From NCBI GenBank assembly GCA_964615365.1, contig CAZTOU010000017.1, positions 35,921-99,920 on the forward strand: a DNA stretch of 64,000 bases, read 5' to 3'. The translations under genes and the position numbers were made by a program. The notes below the pieces were generated by a model, which did not search any database, was not told where the DNA came from, and saw nothing but the letters and a program-made list of their open reading frames with translations. Origin of the DNA: CAVXZE01 sp964615365 (GTDB lineage: Bacteria > Myxococcota_A > UBA9160 > UBA6930). Shown in pieces: positions 42,985-50,856 of the stretch. How positions within the stretch are numbered: the first letter of the stretch is position 1; the number at the start of each line of letters is the position of its first letter.

Positions 42985-44225
42985 ACGGGGATCCCGAGCC
43001 CGACCGTCAGCAGGCCCATCGCGGCCTCCTGCGGTTCGCGCACCGCCATGAAGCCCGCCGCCGTCAGAGTGACCAGGATGAAGAGCCCGGGGATCCAGGG
43101 GTAGCCGGGCACCGGTACTCGCTGGGGTCCTTCGCGGCGACGCAGCGCGATCAGCCCAGCGACGGTCGCGGCAGCCGAGATGCCGAGCGTGAATCCGATG
43201 TAGCCCAGCAGCTCCCGGAGCTCGGTGATCCACGCCACCAGCACGGCCAGCCCCACCTGGAGCGCCACCGCCGCCGTCGGAGCATCCCCGGCCACTCCGA
43301 TCCGCCGCGGGAAGAGACCGTCCTCCGCCATCCGCGCGTAGACCCGCGGACCGGCCATCACCATCGACGAGATCGAGGTGAAGAGCGCCAGGGCCACCAG
43401 CGCCGAGATCGCCTGGCGCAATGCGTTCCCCCCGAGCGCCTCCGCTGCGATGGCACCGATCTCGGCCTTCCCGGCGAGATCCGCCGGGGGTGCCGAGTAG
43501 AGGAAGACCGCGTTCAGGGCGAGATAGATGAGCGTCACCAGAGCCGTGGCGAGCAGGAGGGAGCGGTGCAGGTTCCGCTCGGGCTCGCGTACCTCTCCGG
43601 CCAGGTAGACCGCCGCGTTCCAGCCGGAGTAGGCGAAGGAGATCCAGACCAGGGTGACGGCGAATGCGCCCAGCTCGAGCTCGACCGAGGGAAGGGCCGC
43701 GGAGCCCGCTTGCGGAGGGCTTCGCAGTGCGCCCAGCAGCACGAAGCCGCCGATCAGCACCAGCTTCACCCCGACCGCGAGGTTCTGGAGCACCACTCCG
43801 GCTCGGAGCCGCAGGCCGTGCATCAGTCCGGCGAGCAGTATGGCGGTGGTGCCGATCCACTCGGGTCTGCCGGCCAGCCCGAACGAAACGGCGAGGTACG
43901 CCTGCAAGCCGAGCGCGGCGGCGGCGATGGGCGCCGTGAAGCCGACCAGGAACGAGACCCAGCCCGCCAGGAAGCCGGCGAGCGGGTGTACCGTTCTGGA
44001 GAGGAAGGTGTACTCCCCGCCCGATTCCGGAATACGCCGGGCCAGAGCGCCATAGGAGAGCGCTCCGCAGAGCGCCATGATGCCGCCGACCACCCACGCC
44101 AGCAGCACCGGCTCCGGCCGACCCAGGTCCGCCAGGGCAAAGCCGGAGGTGGTGAACACCCCCGCGCCGACCATGTTGGCGACCACCAGGGCCGCGGCGG
44201 TGGTCAGGCCGAGCCGGCGCCGCAC
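42945..44225 (-). CDS. APC-superfamily amino-acid permease
   Basis: 426 residues from a GTG at 44225, two bases after the stop of the upstream methyltransferase; the frame remains open to 44273 with another GTG. About twelve hydrophobic segments, starting LGLTTAAALVVANMVGAGVF, with the family motif NMVGAGVFTTSG in helix 1, ESGGEYTFLSRTVHPLAGF and WISFAYSGWNAAVYLAGEV in helix 6. This resembles the LAT-type amino-acid transporters of bacteria. Inner membrane. The substrate is unknown. Confidence 0.85.
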   Translation of the reverse strand: MRRRLGLTTAAALVVANMVGAGVFTTSGFALADLGRPEPVLLAWVVGGIMALCGALSYGALARRIPESGGEYTFLSRTVHPLAGFLAGWVSFLVGFTAPIAAAALGLQAYLAVSFGLAGRPEWIGTTAILLAGLMHGLRLRAGVVLQNLAVGVKLVLIGGFVLLGALRSPPQAGSAALPSVELELGAFAVTLVWISFAYSGWNAAVYLAGEVREPERNLHRSLLLATALVTLIYLALNAVFLYSAPPADLAGKAEIGAIAAEALGGNALRQAISALVALALFTSISSMVMAGPRVYARMAEDGLFPRRIGVAGDAPTAAVALQVGLAVLVAWITELRELLGYIGFTLGISAAATVAGLIALRRREGPQRVPVPGYPWIPGLFILVTLTAAGFMAVREPQEAAMGLLTVGLGIPVYWLMRSLSGRGA

Positions 44226-44227
44226 GG

Positions 44228-44884
44228 CTATCGCTGCGCCCTCTTCTTCAGCGTGACGCCCACGCCCCCCCACAGGCTCTTGTGCAGGAAGATCGTCTCC
44301 AGCGCCGGGTTGGAGGTGATGGCCTCGAGATAAGCCGGGTCCGCCATGGCCGGCTGCATGTTGTGGGCCAGGACCAGCCCCCCGGGACGCACCTGCGGCA
44401 GGAGCTTCTCGAGGTAGTCGATGTAGCCCGCCTTGTCCGCGTCCAGGAAGAGGATGTCGATCGGCCCTTCCAGCTTCTTGACCTCCTCATGGGCGTCGCC
44501 CTCGACCAGCGTGACCAGGGAAGCGACGCCGGCCCGCTCGAAGTTCTCTCGGGCGAGCGCCGCCCTTCCCGGGTCGATCTCGTGAGTCGTCAGCCTACCG
44601 CCGGTGGCTCGCAGGGCCAGGCAGAACCAGATCCCCGAGTAGCCGTTGGAGGTCCCGATCTCGACCACGTGCTTCGCGTCCGTCGCCTCGGCGAGCAGCC
44701 GCAGCAGCCGGCCGTCGTCCGGCGAGACGCTGCGCATCCCCCGCCTCTGGTTCTCCGCCAGATCCTCGAGAACGTCGAGGATCTGCCTCTCCTGGTCGTC
44801 CCCTGCGAGCGGAGAGCTCTCGATCGAGACACATCCCATGAGCAGCGCTGCAACCGCCGAGATCAGAAGACCTCTTTGCACCAT
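44228..44884 (-). CDS. O-methyltransferase with a lipoprotein signal
   Basis: 218 residues from the ATG at 44884 (GGAGGAGG six bases upstream). The N-terminus GLLISAVAALLMGCVSIESS is a clear type II signal with Cys at the lipobox. The rest is a class I SAM methyltransferase of the catechol/caffeoyl-CoA OMT kind: VVEIGTSNGYSGIWFCLAL (motif I), TTHEIDPGR, ILFLDADKAGYIDYLEKLLP (metal-binding Asp region) and LVLAHNMQP. If exported as predicted, it would sit where SAM is normally absent, which is odd. The permease gene follows with two bases between. Confidence 0.75.
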   Translation of the reverse strand: MVQRGLLISAVAALLMGCVSIESSPLAGDDQERQILDVLEDLAENQRRGMRSVSPDDGRLLRLLAEATDAKHVVEIGTSNGYSGIWFCLALRATGGRLTTHEIDPGRAALARENFERAGVASLVTLVEGDAHEEVKKLEGPIDILFLDADKAGYIDYLEKLLPQVRPGGLVLAHNMQPAMADPAYLEAITSNPALETIFLHKSLWGGVGVTLKKRAQR

Positions 44885-45150
44885 CGTTGCCTCCTCCTGC
44901 GTGGATTCGCACACCCTTCACGAGCCGGCGAAGCGAGGTGCTCCAGAGCGAAGCCTCACGGGCCTTCCGGTTCGAGCCAGGATCATTCATCGATGCCCTG
45001 GAAGCAAGACCAATGCCAGCGCGCGAGAGCTCGAATGGCGGGAATCAAACGCCGATTCGCAATTCGGCGGGACGGATGCCGGGATCATGCTTATCCTCCG
45101 GGCCAGGGGCATGAGCGAGGGGAAGATCACCATCCACCGGCGAGCTACCC
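44885..45150. other. 266-bp divergent promoter region
   Basis: Separates the minus-strand methyltransferase-permease pair from the plus-strand RND gene. It carries the GGAGGAGG ribosome site of the methyltransferase. I see no strong -35/-10 pair or palindrome. Confidence 0.4.
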
Positions 45151-47823
45151 GTGGCGGCTGAGGGCGAGTTCGAGGCCAGACTGGGTAGAGGCATCGCGAT
45201 CTACGTCGACCGCGTGCGCCGGCACGCCTCTCTGGTCCTGCTCATCTACGTCCTGAGCACCCTGCCGATGGGCTGGTACGCGGCAACTCACCTGGGCGTG
45301 AACTCCGACGCGAATGCGCTCTTTTCCGAGAACGTTCCCCATCGCGTCATGGTTCGGAAGATGGGGGAGTCGTTTCCCGCCTTGCAGAACCCCATGGTCG
45401 TGGTGGTCGACGGTCCTTCGGAATCGGTCGTCCGCAACGCGACGAACGAGCTCACCAGGACCTTCCAGGCTCGGGAAGATCTCTTCTCTCATGTGTTCGC
45501 GCCGAGCAGCGAGCCCTTCTTTCGGCGCAACGGCCTGCTCTTCCTCTCCATCGACGAACTCGACGACTTCGCGGACCAGCTCGCTCGCATTCAGCCCTAT
45601 CTGGGCACGCTGACCCGCGATCCCTCACTGCGCGGCTTCTTCGGCCTTCTCCAGACGACGCTGGAGCACGGTGGGAGCATCGACCGCTCCGATCTGGACA
45701 CCATGCTCGTGGCCCTCAGCGAGACTCTCGACCGCGTGAGCTCCGGGAACGCGATCCCCTTCGCCTGGGATGAGACCATCGCCGGCAAGCGCCTCGCCAA
45801 GCTGGACCGGCGTCAGTTCATCGTCCTGCAGCCCGTGCTCGATGACTCCACCCAGCCGGCCCGGGGCCCCATCGAGTTCGTGCGCGACCGCGCCGCGCGG
45901 ATCAGTGAGGCCGGTAGAGCGGACGTCGAGATCCGGTTGACGGGAGAGCTCGTGCTCCTGCACGACGACGTGCAGACCGTGGACCGCAGCATCGGGGGCA
46001 TCGTGCTGCTCTCCCTCAGCCTGGTCTCCCTGGTCCTCTTCCTGGCACTGCGAAGCTGGCGATTGATCGCAGCCGTGATCGGCTGTCTCTTCTTGATCCT
46101 GGTGCAGACGGCGACCTTTGCCGCCTGGGCGGTGGGCTCCCTCAACATCATCTCCTCGGCCTTCAGCGTGCTGGTCATCGGCTTGAGCGTCGATTTCGGT
46201 CTCCACCTCTGCATCACCTACCAGCGCCGCATCGACGAGGGGCAGCCGCACGACGAGGCGTTGCGCTCGACGGGGGAGATGGTGGGGACTTCCCTCCTGC
46301 TCTGCGCCTTCACCACCTCGATCGCCTTCCTTGCCTTCCAGTTCACCGACTTCGTGGCGATCGCCGAGCTCGGCCTCATCTGTGGCGCGGGCATGGCGGT
46401 GTCCCTGGTGGCGAGTCTGAGCGTCATCCCCGCGGTACTCACCCTCTGGCCGCCGCCCACCGCCCGACGAGTCCCCGGGCCGCTGCCCGCGCTCCTCGAG
46501 ACCGCCTGTGAGCTCCCGGCGCGTCACCGCAGGCCGATCATCGCCTGCTCGATCGTCCTGTCGCTGGGTGCCCTGGCCGTCCTCCCCAGGGTGAGCTTCA
46601 ACTCCAATCCCGTCGAGGTACGCGATCCGACCACGGAGTCGGCCGAGCTCTTCCGCGAGCTCCTCGAGGAAGACCCGGAGGCGCTCTTCAGCATGCACTT
46701 CGCCGCTCCCGACCGGGCGACCGCCGAGGAAAGGGTGCGCCGGCTGGAGGACCTCGAGGTCGTCGGCCGGGCACACACCATCTACGAATTCGTCCCCCTG
46801 GAGCAGGAGGAGAAGCTCGAGGTCATCTCGGACATCCGCGACTTCACGCTGCCGGGCGCTGGGCTTCGCGGGCCTCTCGAACCGCCGGATCCCTCCGAGA
46901 ACGCGGCATCGCTTCGAGACCTGGTCGCCTTCCTGGAGGAGAAGTCCCGTTCGGATGCGGGGCTCACCGACGCCGAGCGGAGACTCCGCGTGAGCCTGAG
47001 GCAGTTCGAAAGAGAGGCAGCGAAGGAGCCGGATGCGGCGCTGTACGCGAGTCTAGAGGAGTGCTTGACCGGCTCCCTCACGGACTCCATCGATCAGCTC
47101 TACGAGCTGCTGAACGCCGAGCCCATCGGCGTCGACGACATCCCCCGCTCCCTCTACAGCCGCTTCGTCGCGACCGACGGTCGCCTGCGTGTGGTCATCG
47201 AGCCGGCCGGTCGTCTCGACAGTGACGCAGCGCGACGGCGCTTCGTGGACGAAGTGGCCGCGGTTGCACCTGAGGCGACCGGCATGGTTCCCGAGACCCT
47301 CGAGACGGGGGCAATGGTGGCCCGGGCCCTTCGGAAGGCGCTCTCTTTCGCCGTCATCGTGATCATCCTCCTGCTCCTCATCCTCTGGCGGCGGCTCGAC
47401 GACATGCTCCGCGTGATGTTTCCGCTCTTGCTGGGCGCGGTTCTCACCTGCGCCACGATGGTCCTGTTCGGCATGAGCTTCAACTTCGCCAACGTCATCG
47501 TCCTGCCCCTGATGCTGGGCATCGGAGTCGATACCGGGATTCACCTGGTGCATCGAGCACGCTTTGCGGGCGCTCGTGGCGCACAGCTTCTGCGAACCGA
47601 GACGACCCGCGCCGTCATCTTCAGCAATCTCACCTCACTGGCGAGCTTCGGCAGCCTCGGCGTCGCGGAACACCTGGGCATGGCGTCGATCGGACACCTG
47701 CTGTTCCTGGGTATCTCCTTCATTCTGGCCACCAACCTGGTGCTCTTGCCAGCGCTGCTGGAAAAGAGCAACCTATCCAGAACGGGGGTGCCGAGCGGGA
47801 AGGGGGGTTCTGCCGGCTGCTAG
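45151..47823 (+). CDS. MMPL/RND transporter of the HpnN (hopanoid) type
   Basis: 890 residues, GTG start. Two halves each hold one N-terminal helix (VLLIYVLSTLPMGWYAA) and a five-helix bundle with a large extracytoplasmic loop between. Motif GLSVDFGLHLCITYQRR in half 1 and PLMLGIGVDTGIHLVHRAR in half 2 are the helix-4 signatures of the HpnN/MMPL group. The size fits HpnN, which moves hopanoids to the outer membrane. No squalene-hopene cyclase or hpn genes are in the window, so another lipid is possible. Confidence 0.75.
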   Translation: MAAEGEFEARLGRGIAIYVDRVRRHASLVLLIYVLSTLPMGWYAATHLGVNSDANALFSENVPHRVMVRKMGESFPALQNPMVVVVDGPSESVVRNATNELTRTFQAREDLFSHVFAPSSEPFFRRNGLLFLSIDELDDFADQLARIQPYLGTLTRDPSLRGFFGLLQTTLEHGGSIDRSDLDTMLVALSETLDRVSSGNAIPFAWDETIAGKRLAKLDRRQFIVLQPVLDDSTQPARGPIEFVRDRAARISEAGRADVEIRLTGELVLLHDDVQTVDRSIGGIVLLSLSLVSLVLFLALRSWRLIAAVIGCLFLILVQTATFAAWAVGSLNIISSAFSVLVIGLSVDFGLHLCITYQRRIDEGQPHDEALRSTGEMVGTSLLLCAFTTSIAFLAFQFTDFVAIAELGLICGAGMAVSLVASLSVIPAVLTLWPPPTARRVPGPLPALLETACELPARHRRPIIACSIVLSLGALAVLPRVSFNSNPVEVRDPTTESAELFRELLEEDPEALFSMHFAAPDRATAEERVRRLEDLEVVGRAHTIYEFVPLEQEEKLEVISDIRDFTLPGAGLRGPLEPPDPSENAASLRDLVAFLEEKSRSDAGLTDAERRLRVSLRQFEREAAKEPDAALYASLEECLTGSLTDSIDQLYELLNAEPIGVDDIPRSLYSRFVATDGRLRVVIEPAGRLDSDAARRRFVDEVAAVAPEATGMVPETLETGAMVARALRKALSFAVIVIILLLLILWRRLDDMLRVMFPLLLGAVLTCATMVLFGMSFNFANVIVLPLMLGIGVDTGIHLVHRARFAGARGAQLLRTETTRAVIFSNLTSLASFGSLGVAEHLGMASIGHLLFLGISFILATNLVLLPALLEKSNLSRTGVPSGKGGSAGC

Positions 47824-47966
47824 TCCGCTGCTCTGCGCGCCGAGGGCACACTTGGCAGTGCAACGGGGTTGCCGAAGAAAGAAGGTCGCGAACCCGCCAT
47901 CCGCGTTCGCAGTAGAGTGCCGTGAGCGATTCGGGCTTGGCTCTGGCCAGCAAGGAGGCAAACCGC

Positions 47967-49142
47967 GTGTCGAATTCAAGCAGGGCTCGCTCCCGAGCCC
48001 CTTCCGCCCACAGGCTCAAGATCGCCTATGTGGCGGATGTCTACGGGAGGAGCTCGTTCGGGGCCGCTCAGTCCTCCAGTCGCTTCGTCCAGGCCTTGAG
48101 AGAGCGACACGATGTGACGGTGATCACGACCGGGGAGCCCGGAGAGGGGGTAATCGCCTTTCCGTCGTTCAACCTCCCCGGTACGCGGAAGCGACTGGAG
48201 GGAAACGACTTCGCCTTTGCCCGGCCCGATCGGAAGCGCTTGAGGAAGCTCCTGGCCGGCTTCGACATCGTGCACATCCAGTACTCCCTGCCTCTGGGGT
48301 TCTCCGCACAACGAGCCGCCAAGGAGCTGGGAATCCCGGTGGTCTTCGGCTTCCATTTCCAGCCCGAGAATGCGCTCTACAACCTGAACCTCAGCGCCGA
48401 GTGGCTGCGGAGGGCGCTCTATCGGCTCTTCATCCGGCTCTTCTACAACGGGGCCGACCACGTGATCTGCCCGAGCGAGTTCGCCCTCGACGAGCTGCGC
48501 CGCTTCGGCTTCGACCGGCCGGCGACGGTGATTTCGAACGGTCTCCCCGAGCACTTCGCTCCCATCGAGATCGCGAGTCCGGACGAGAACGAGGGTCGGT
48601 TCGTGGTTCTCGTGGTGGGGCGACTCGCGCGCGAGAAGCGCCACGACGTGATCATCGAGGCGATCCGAAGGTCGCGCCACGCGCGAGACATCGAGCTGAT
48701 CGTCACGGGAAAGGGGCCGATCGAGGCGAAGGTCCGCGAGTGGGGACGCTGTCTGCCCAACCCGCCCCGAGTGGGCTTCGTGAATGAGAAGGAGCTACTC
48801 CGCCTCTACAACACCGCCGATCTGTTGATTCACGCCTCCGAGGTGGAGCTCGAGGGCATGGCGGTGCTCGAGGCGATCGGATGCGGCCTCCCGGCGCTGA
48901 TCGCCGACGCCGAGGCGAGCGCTTCCAAGCAGTTTGCCCTCGACCCCCGATTCCTCTTCCGGCACAGCGACCCCGAAGAGCTGCGCCGCAAGATGGACTT
49001 TCTCATCGATCACCGCGACCAACTCAACAAGGCAGCCACCGCGTACCGCCAGAAGTCCGTCGCGTTCAGCTTCCAGGGCGCCCTCAGGCAGACCGAAGCG
49101 ATCTACCTGGAGCTCGCCAGGAGCCGAACCCGACCCGCGTAG
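47967..49142 (+). CDS. Glycosyltransferase family 4 protein
   Basis: 391 residues from the GTG at 47967, which has AAGGAGG eight bases upstream; an upstream GTG at 47922 lacks a site. GT-B fold: N-domain with KIAYVADVYGRSSFGAAQSS and VHIQYSLPLGFSAQ, linker CPSEFALDELRRFG, C-domain VVLVVGRLAREKRHDVIIEA, then the nucleotide-sugar motif EVELEGMAVLEAIGCGLPAL (E-x7-E). Transfers a sugar to a lipid or saccharide acceptor at the inner face of the membrane. It may work on envelope glycolipid with the RND transporter upstream, but the link is only positional. Confidence 0.85.
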   Translation: MSNSSRARSRAPSAHRLKIAYVADVYGRSSFGAAQSSSRFVQALRERHDVTVITTGEPGEGVIAFPSFNLPGTRKRLEGNDFAFARPDRKRLRKLLAGFDIVHIQYSLPLGFSAQRAAKELGIPVVFGFHFQPENALYNLNLSAEWLRRALYRLFIRLFYNGADHVICPSEFALDELRRFGFDRPATVISNGLPEHFAPIEIASPDENEGRFVVLVVGRLAREKRHDVIIEAIRRSRHARDIELIVTGKGPIEAKVREWGRCLPNPPRVGFVNEKELLRLYNTADLLIHASEVELEGMAVLEAIGCGLPALIADAEASASKQFALDPRFLFRHSDPEELRRKMDFLIDHRDQLNKAATAYRQKSVAFSFQGALRQTEAIYLELARSRTRPA

Positions 49143-49219
49143 CCGCCCGTCAGGGTCATCGGATGGGATTTGCGTGCTCCCGCCCGATCTGGACGACCTC
49201 AGAGGACGGCTAGGAGCGG

Positions 49220-49663
49220 CTATCCGCCCGCGCTCTCGCAGTCGACGGGCCTTCCGTTGAACGCGCCACCGTAGGCATTCACCCTGTCCACGATGACGGG
49301 GCGGCACTCCCTGACCGGTCCCCGGCAATGGACCTTGGCATGGGTGGACTCCACTGCGGGAAGGCCGGCCGCCAGCCACCCTTCGAGGCCGTCTTCGTAG
49401 CAGTGGACGTTTCGGAGTCCGAGGTTCTCGAGCCGTTCAGCCGCCTCGGCGGCAAGCCCGCAATCTCCGCCGGCCGAGTAGACCGCGACGAATGAGTCCG
49501 GGTTCATGATTCGGGCCACGCGAAAGGTGAGAGACCCCAGCGGTGCGGTCTTGCTGCCCGGGATGTGGAGCGATTCGAACTCCACGTCCCCGCGCACGTC
49601 GAAGACCGCGGCCTGGCCGGTCTCCAGCCGGCTGCGAAGCTCTTCGGTACTGATCGTACTCAT
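49220..49663 (-). CDS. Rhodanese-like domain protein lacking the standard catalytic Cys
   Basis: 147 residues from the ATG at 49663 (AAGGA ribosome site). ISTEELRSRLETGQAAVFDV and FESLHIPGSKTAPLGSL are classic rhodanese entry motifs, with DGLEGWLAAGLPAV near the end. At the active-site loop the sequence reads VYSAGGDCGLAAEA: Ser replaces the usual Cys after VY, and a Cys appears five residues later. A Cys-containing C-terminal tail of about 40 residues (HCRGPVREC, PVDCESAGG) is extra. Sulfurtransferase activity by the standard mechanism is doubtful; a binding or redox role is possible. Confidence 0.75.
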   Translation of the reverse strand: MSTISTEELRSRLETGQAAVFDVRGDVEFESLHIPGSKTAPLGSLTFRVARIMNPDSFVAVYSAGGDCGLAAEAAERLENLGLRNVHCYEDGLEGWLAAGLPAVESTHAKVHCRGPVRECRPVIVDRVNAYGGAFNGRPVDCESAGG

Positions 49664-49918
49664 GGACGGATTCCTTCCGATTCGGGATCGCGACGACCGT
49701 TCGGGGCCCCACCGGCATCGTCCGGTCGTCGGCACTGAGTCATGGGCCGAGGGTAGGTCCGTGGTTCGATAATACCAATCAATAGTATATATATATCGAT
49801 AGATTGTATCGATGGACTTGAACTGCCCTAGGAAGGCGGCGGAGCTCTCCCACTCCAGCCCACCCGGCTTGCGCTAGGTTCTTTCGGGACGGAGGGTGAG
49901 AAGAGAGGAGGGTTTCCG
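49664..49918. promoter_or_regulatory. Divergent promoter region with an AT-rich island
   Basis: The 255-bp region between the rhodanese and GST genes contains a 45-bp AT-rich patch (49769-49813) including (TA)5, in an otherwise G+C-rich window. It probably holds promoters for both genes and a palindromic operator at 49795-49813. Confidence 0.45.
49795..49813. promoter_or_regulatory. Palindromic operator candidate ATCGATA-N5-TATCGAT
   Basis: A perfect 7-bp inverted repeat with a 5-bp spacer sits in the AT-rich island, about 105 bp upstream of the GST start. The shape and size suit a dimeric MarR/ArsR/LysR-type regulator. No regulator gene is adjacent. Confidence 0.45.
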
Positions 49919-50527
49919 GTGAAGCTCTACGACAGCGCCATGGCGCCCAATCCGCGCCGCGTCCGCATCTTCCTGGCCGAGAAGGGCATCGAGGTCCCCA
50001 CCGAGCAGGTGGACATCGCAAAGGCGGAGAACCGTAAACCGCCCTTCCTCGCCAAGAATCCCATGGGCGTCTTGCCCGTTCTGGAGCTCGACGACGGGAA
50101 CTGTATCGCCGAGAGCATCGCGATCTGTCGCTACTTCGAGGGGGCCCAGCCCGAACCGCCGCTGTTCGGCGTCGACACCCTGGACGTCGCCCTGGTGGAG
50201 ATGTGGAACCGCCGGATGGAGATCGAGGTCTTCAACGCCATCACCGGCACCTTCCGCAACACCCACGACTTCTTCAAGGGCCGCATTCCCCAGGTGCGGG
50301 AGTGGGGCGAGGTTTGCCGAGGCGCGGCGGAGAAGCGGCTGGCCTGGCTCGACGAGGTGCTGGCGGATCGCGAATTCATCGCCGGCGAGCGCTTCACGGT
50401 CGCCGATATCACGGCCCTCTGTGGCATCGATTTCGGGCGGGTGAGCCAGATCGCCATCCAGCCGGAGCAGAAGAACCTGGCGCGCTGGCACGAGGTTGTC
50501 TCCTCCCGGCCGAGCGCCAAGGCATAG
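49919..50527 (+). CDS. Glutathione S-transferase
   Basis: 202 residues. GTG start with GGAGG seven bases upstream. The thioredoxin-like domain MKLYDSAMAPNPRRVRIFLA is followed by the cis-Pro/Ser region GVLPVLELDDGNCIAESIAI, then the all-helical C-domain with FIAGERFTVADITALCGIDF. The family conjugates glutathione or reduces peroxides. The AT-rich palindromic promoter upstream suggests it is an inducible stress gene. Confidence 0.85.
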   Translation: MKLYDSAMAPNPRRVRIFLAEKGIEVPTEQVDIAKAENRKPPFLAKNPMGVLPVLELDDGNCIAESIAICRYFEGAQPEPPLFGVDTLDVALVEMWNRRMEIEVFNAITGTFRNTHDFFKGRIPQVREWGEVCRGAAEKRLAWLDEVLADREFIAGERFTVADITALCGIDFGRVSQIAIQPEQKNLARWHEVVSSRPSAKA

Positions 50528-50551
50528 CTCTCGCGAGAGGAGACCGGGGCC

Positions 50552-50806
50552 TCAGCGAGATCGCGTTGCGTCCAGGATCTTCCGCCGGACGAATCTCGCC
50601 GCGGCCAGTCCGCCCTGATCCGTCAGGTTTGGAGCCTTGAACTCGATTGCGATCTGATCGAGGCCCTCGATCTGGATCTCGAGCCGCTGCGGAGCATCCG
50701 AGAGCGGTCCCCATCGGAACTCGGGAGGATTCCCGCCCCGCGCCTGGCAGAACTCCCGGGCGGCCTGCTCGACCATCGCCCTGCCCCTCTCGACCGCATC
50801 GCTCAT
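50552..50806 (-). CDS. Small conserved-looking protein of unknown function
   Basis: 84 residues. The ATG at 50806 has GGAGGAAG eight bases upstream, a strong signal that the frame is real. Helix-strand pattern: AVERGRAMVEQAAREFCQAR, then QRLEIQIEGLDQIAIEFKAP. No membrane segment, signal peptide or known motif. It lies alone between the GST and the RND efflux operon, whose last stop is 50 bp further right on the same strand, so it may be the distal gene of that operon. Confidence 0.6.
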   Translation of the reverse strand: MSDAVERGRAMVEQAAREFCQARGGNPPEFRWGPLSDAPQRLEIQIEGLDQIAIEFKAPNLTDQGGLAAARFVRRKILDATRSR

Positions 50807-50856
50807 CGGCTTCCTCCTCTCTTCTCTCAGTCGCGGAACTAGACTAGCTCCCGAGA

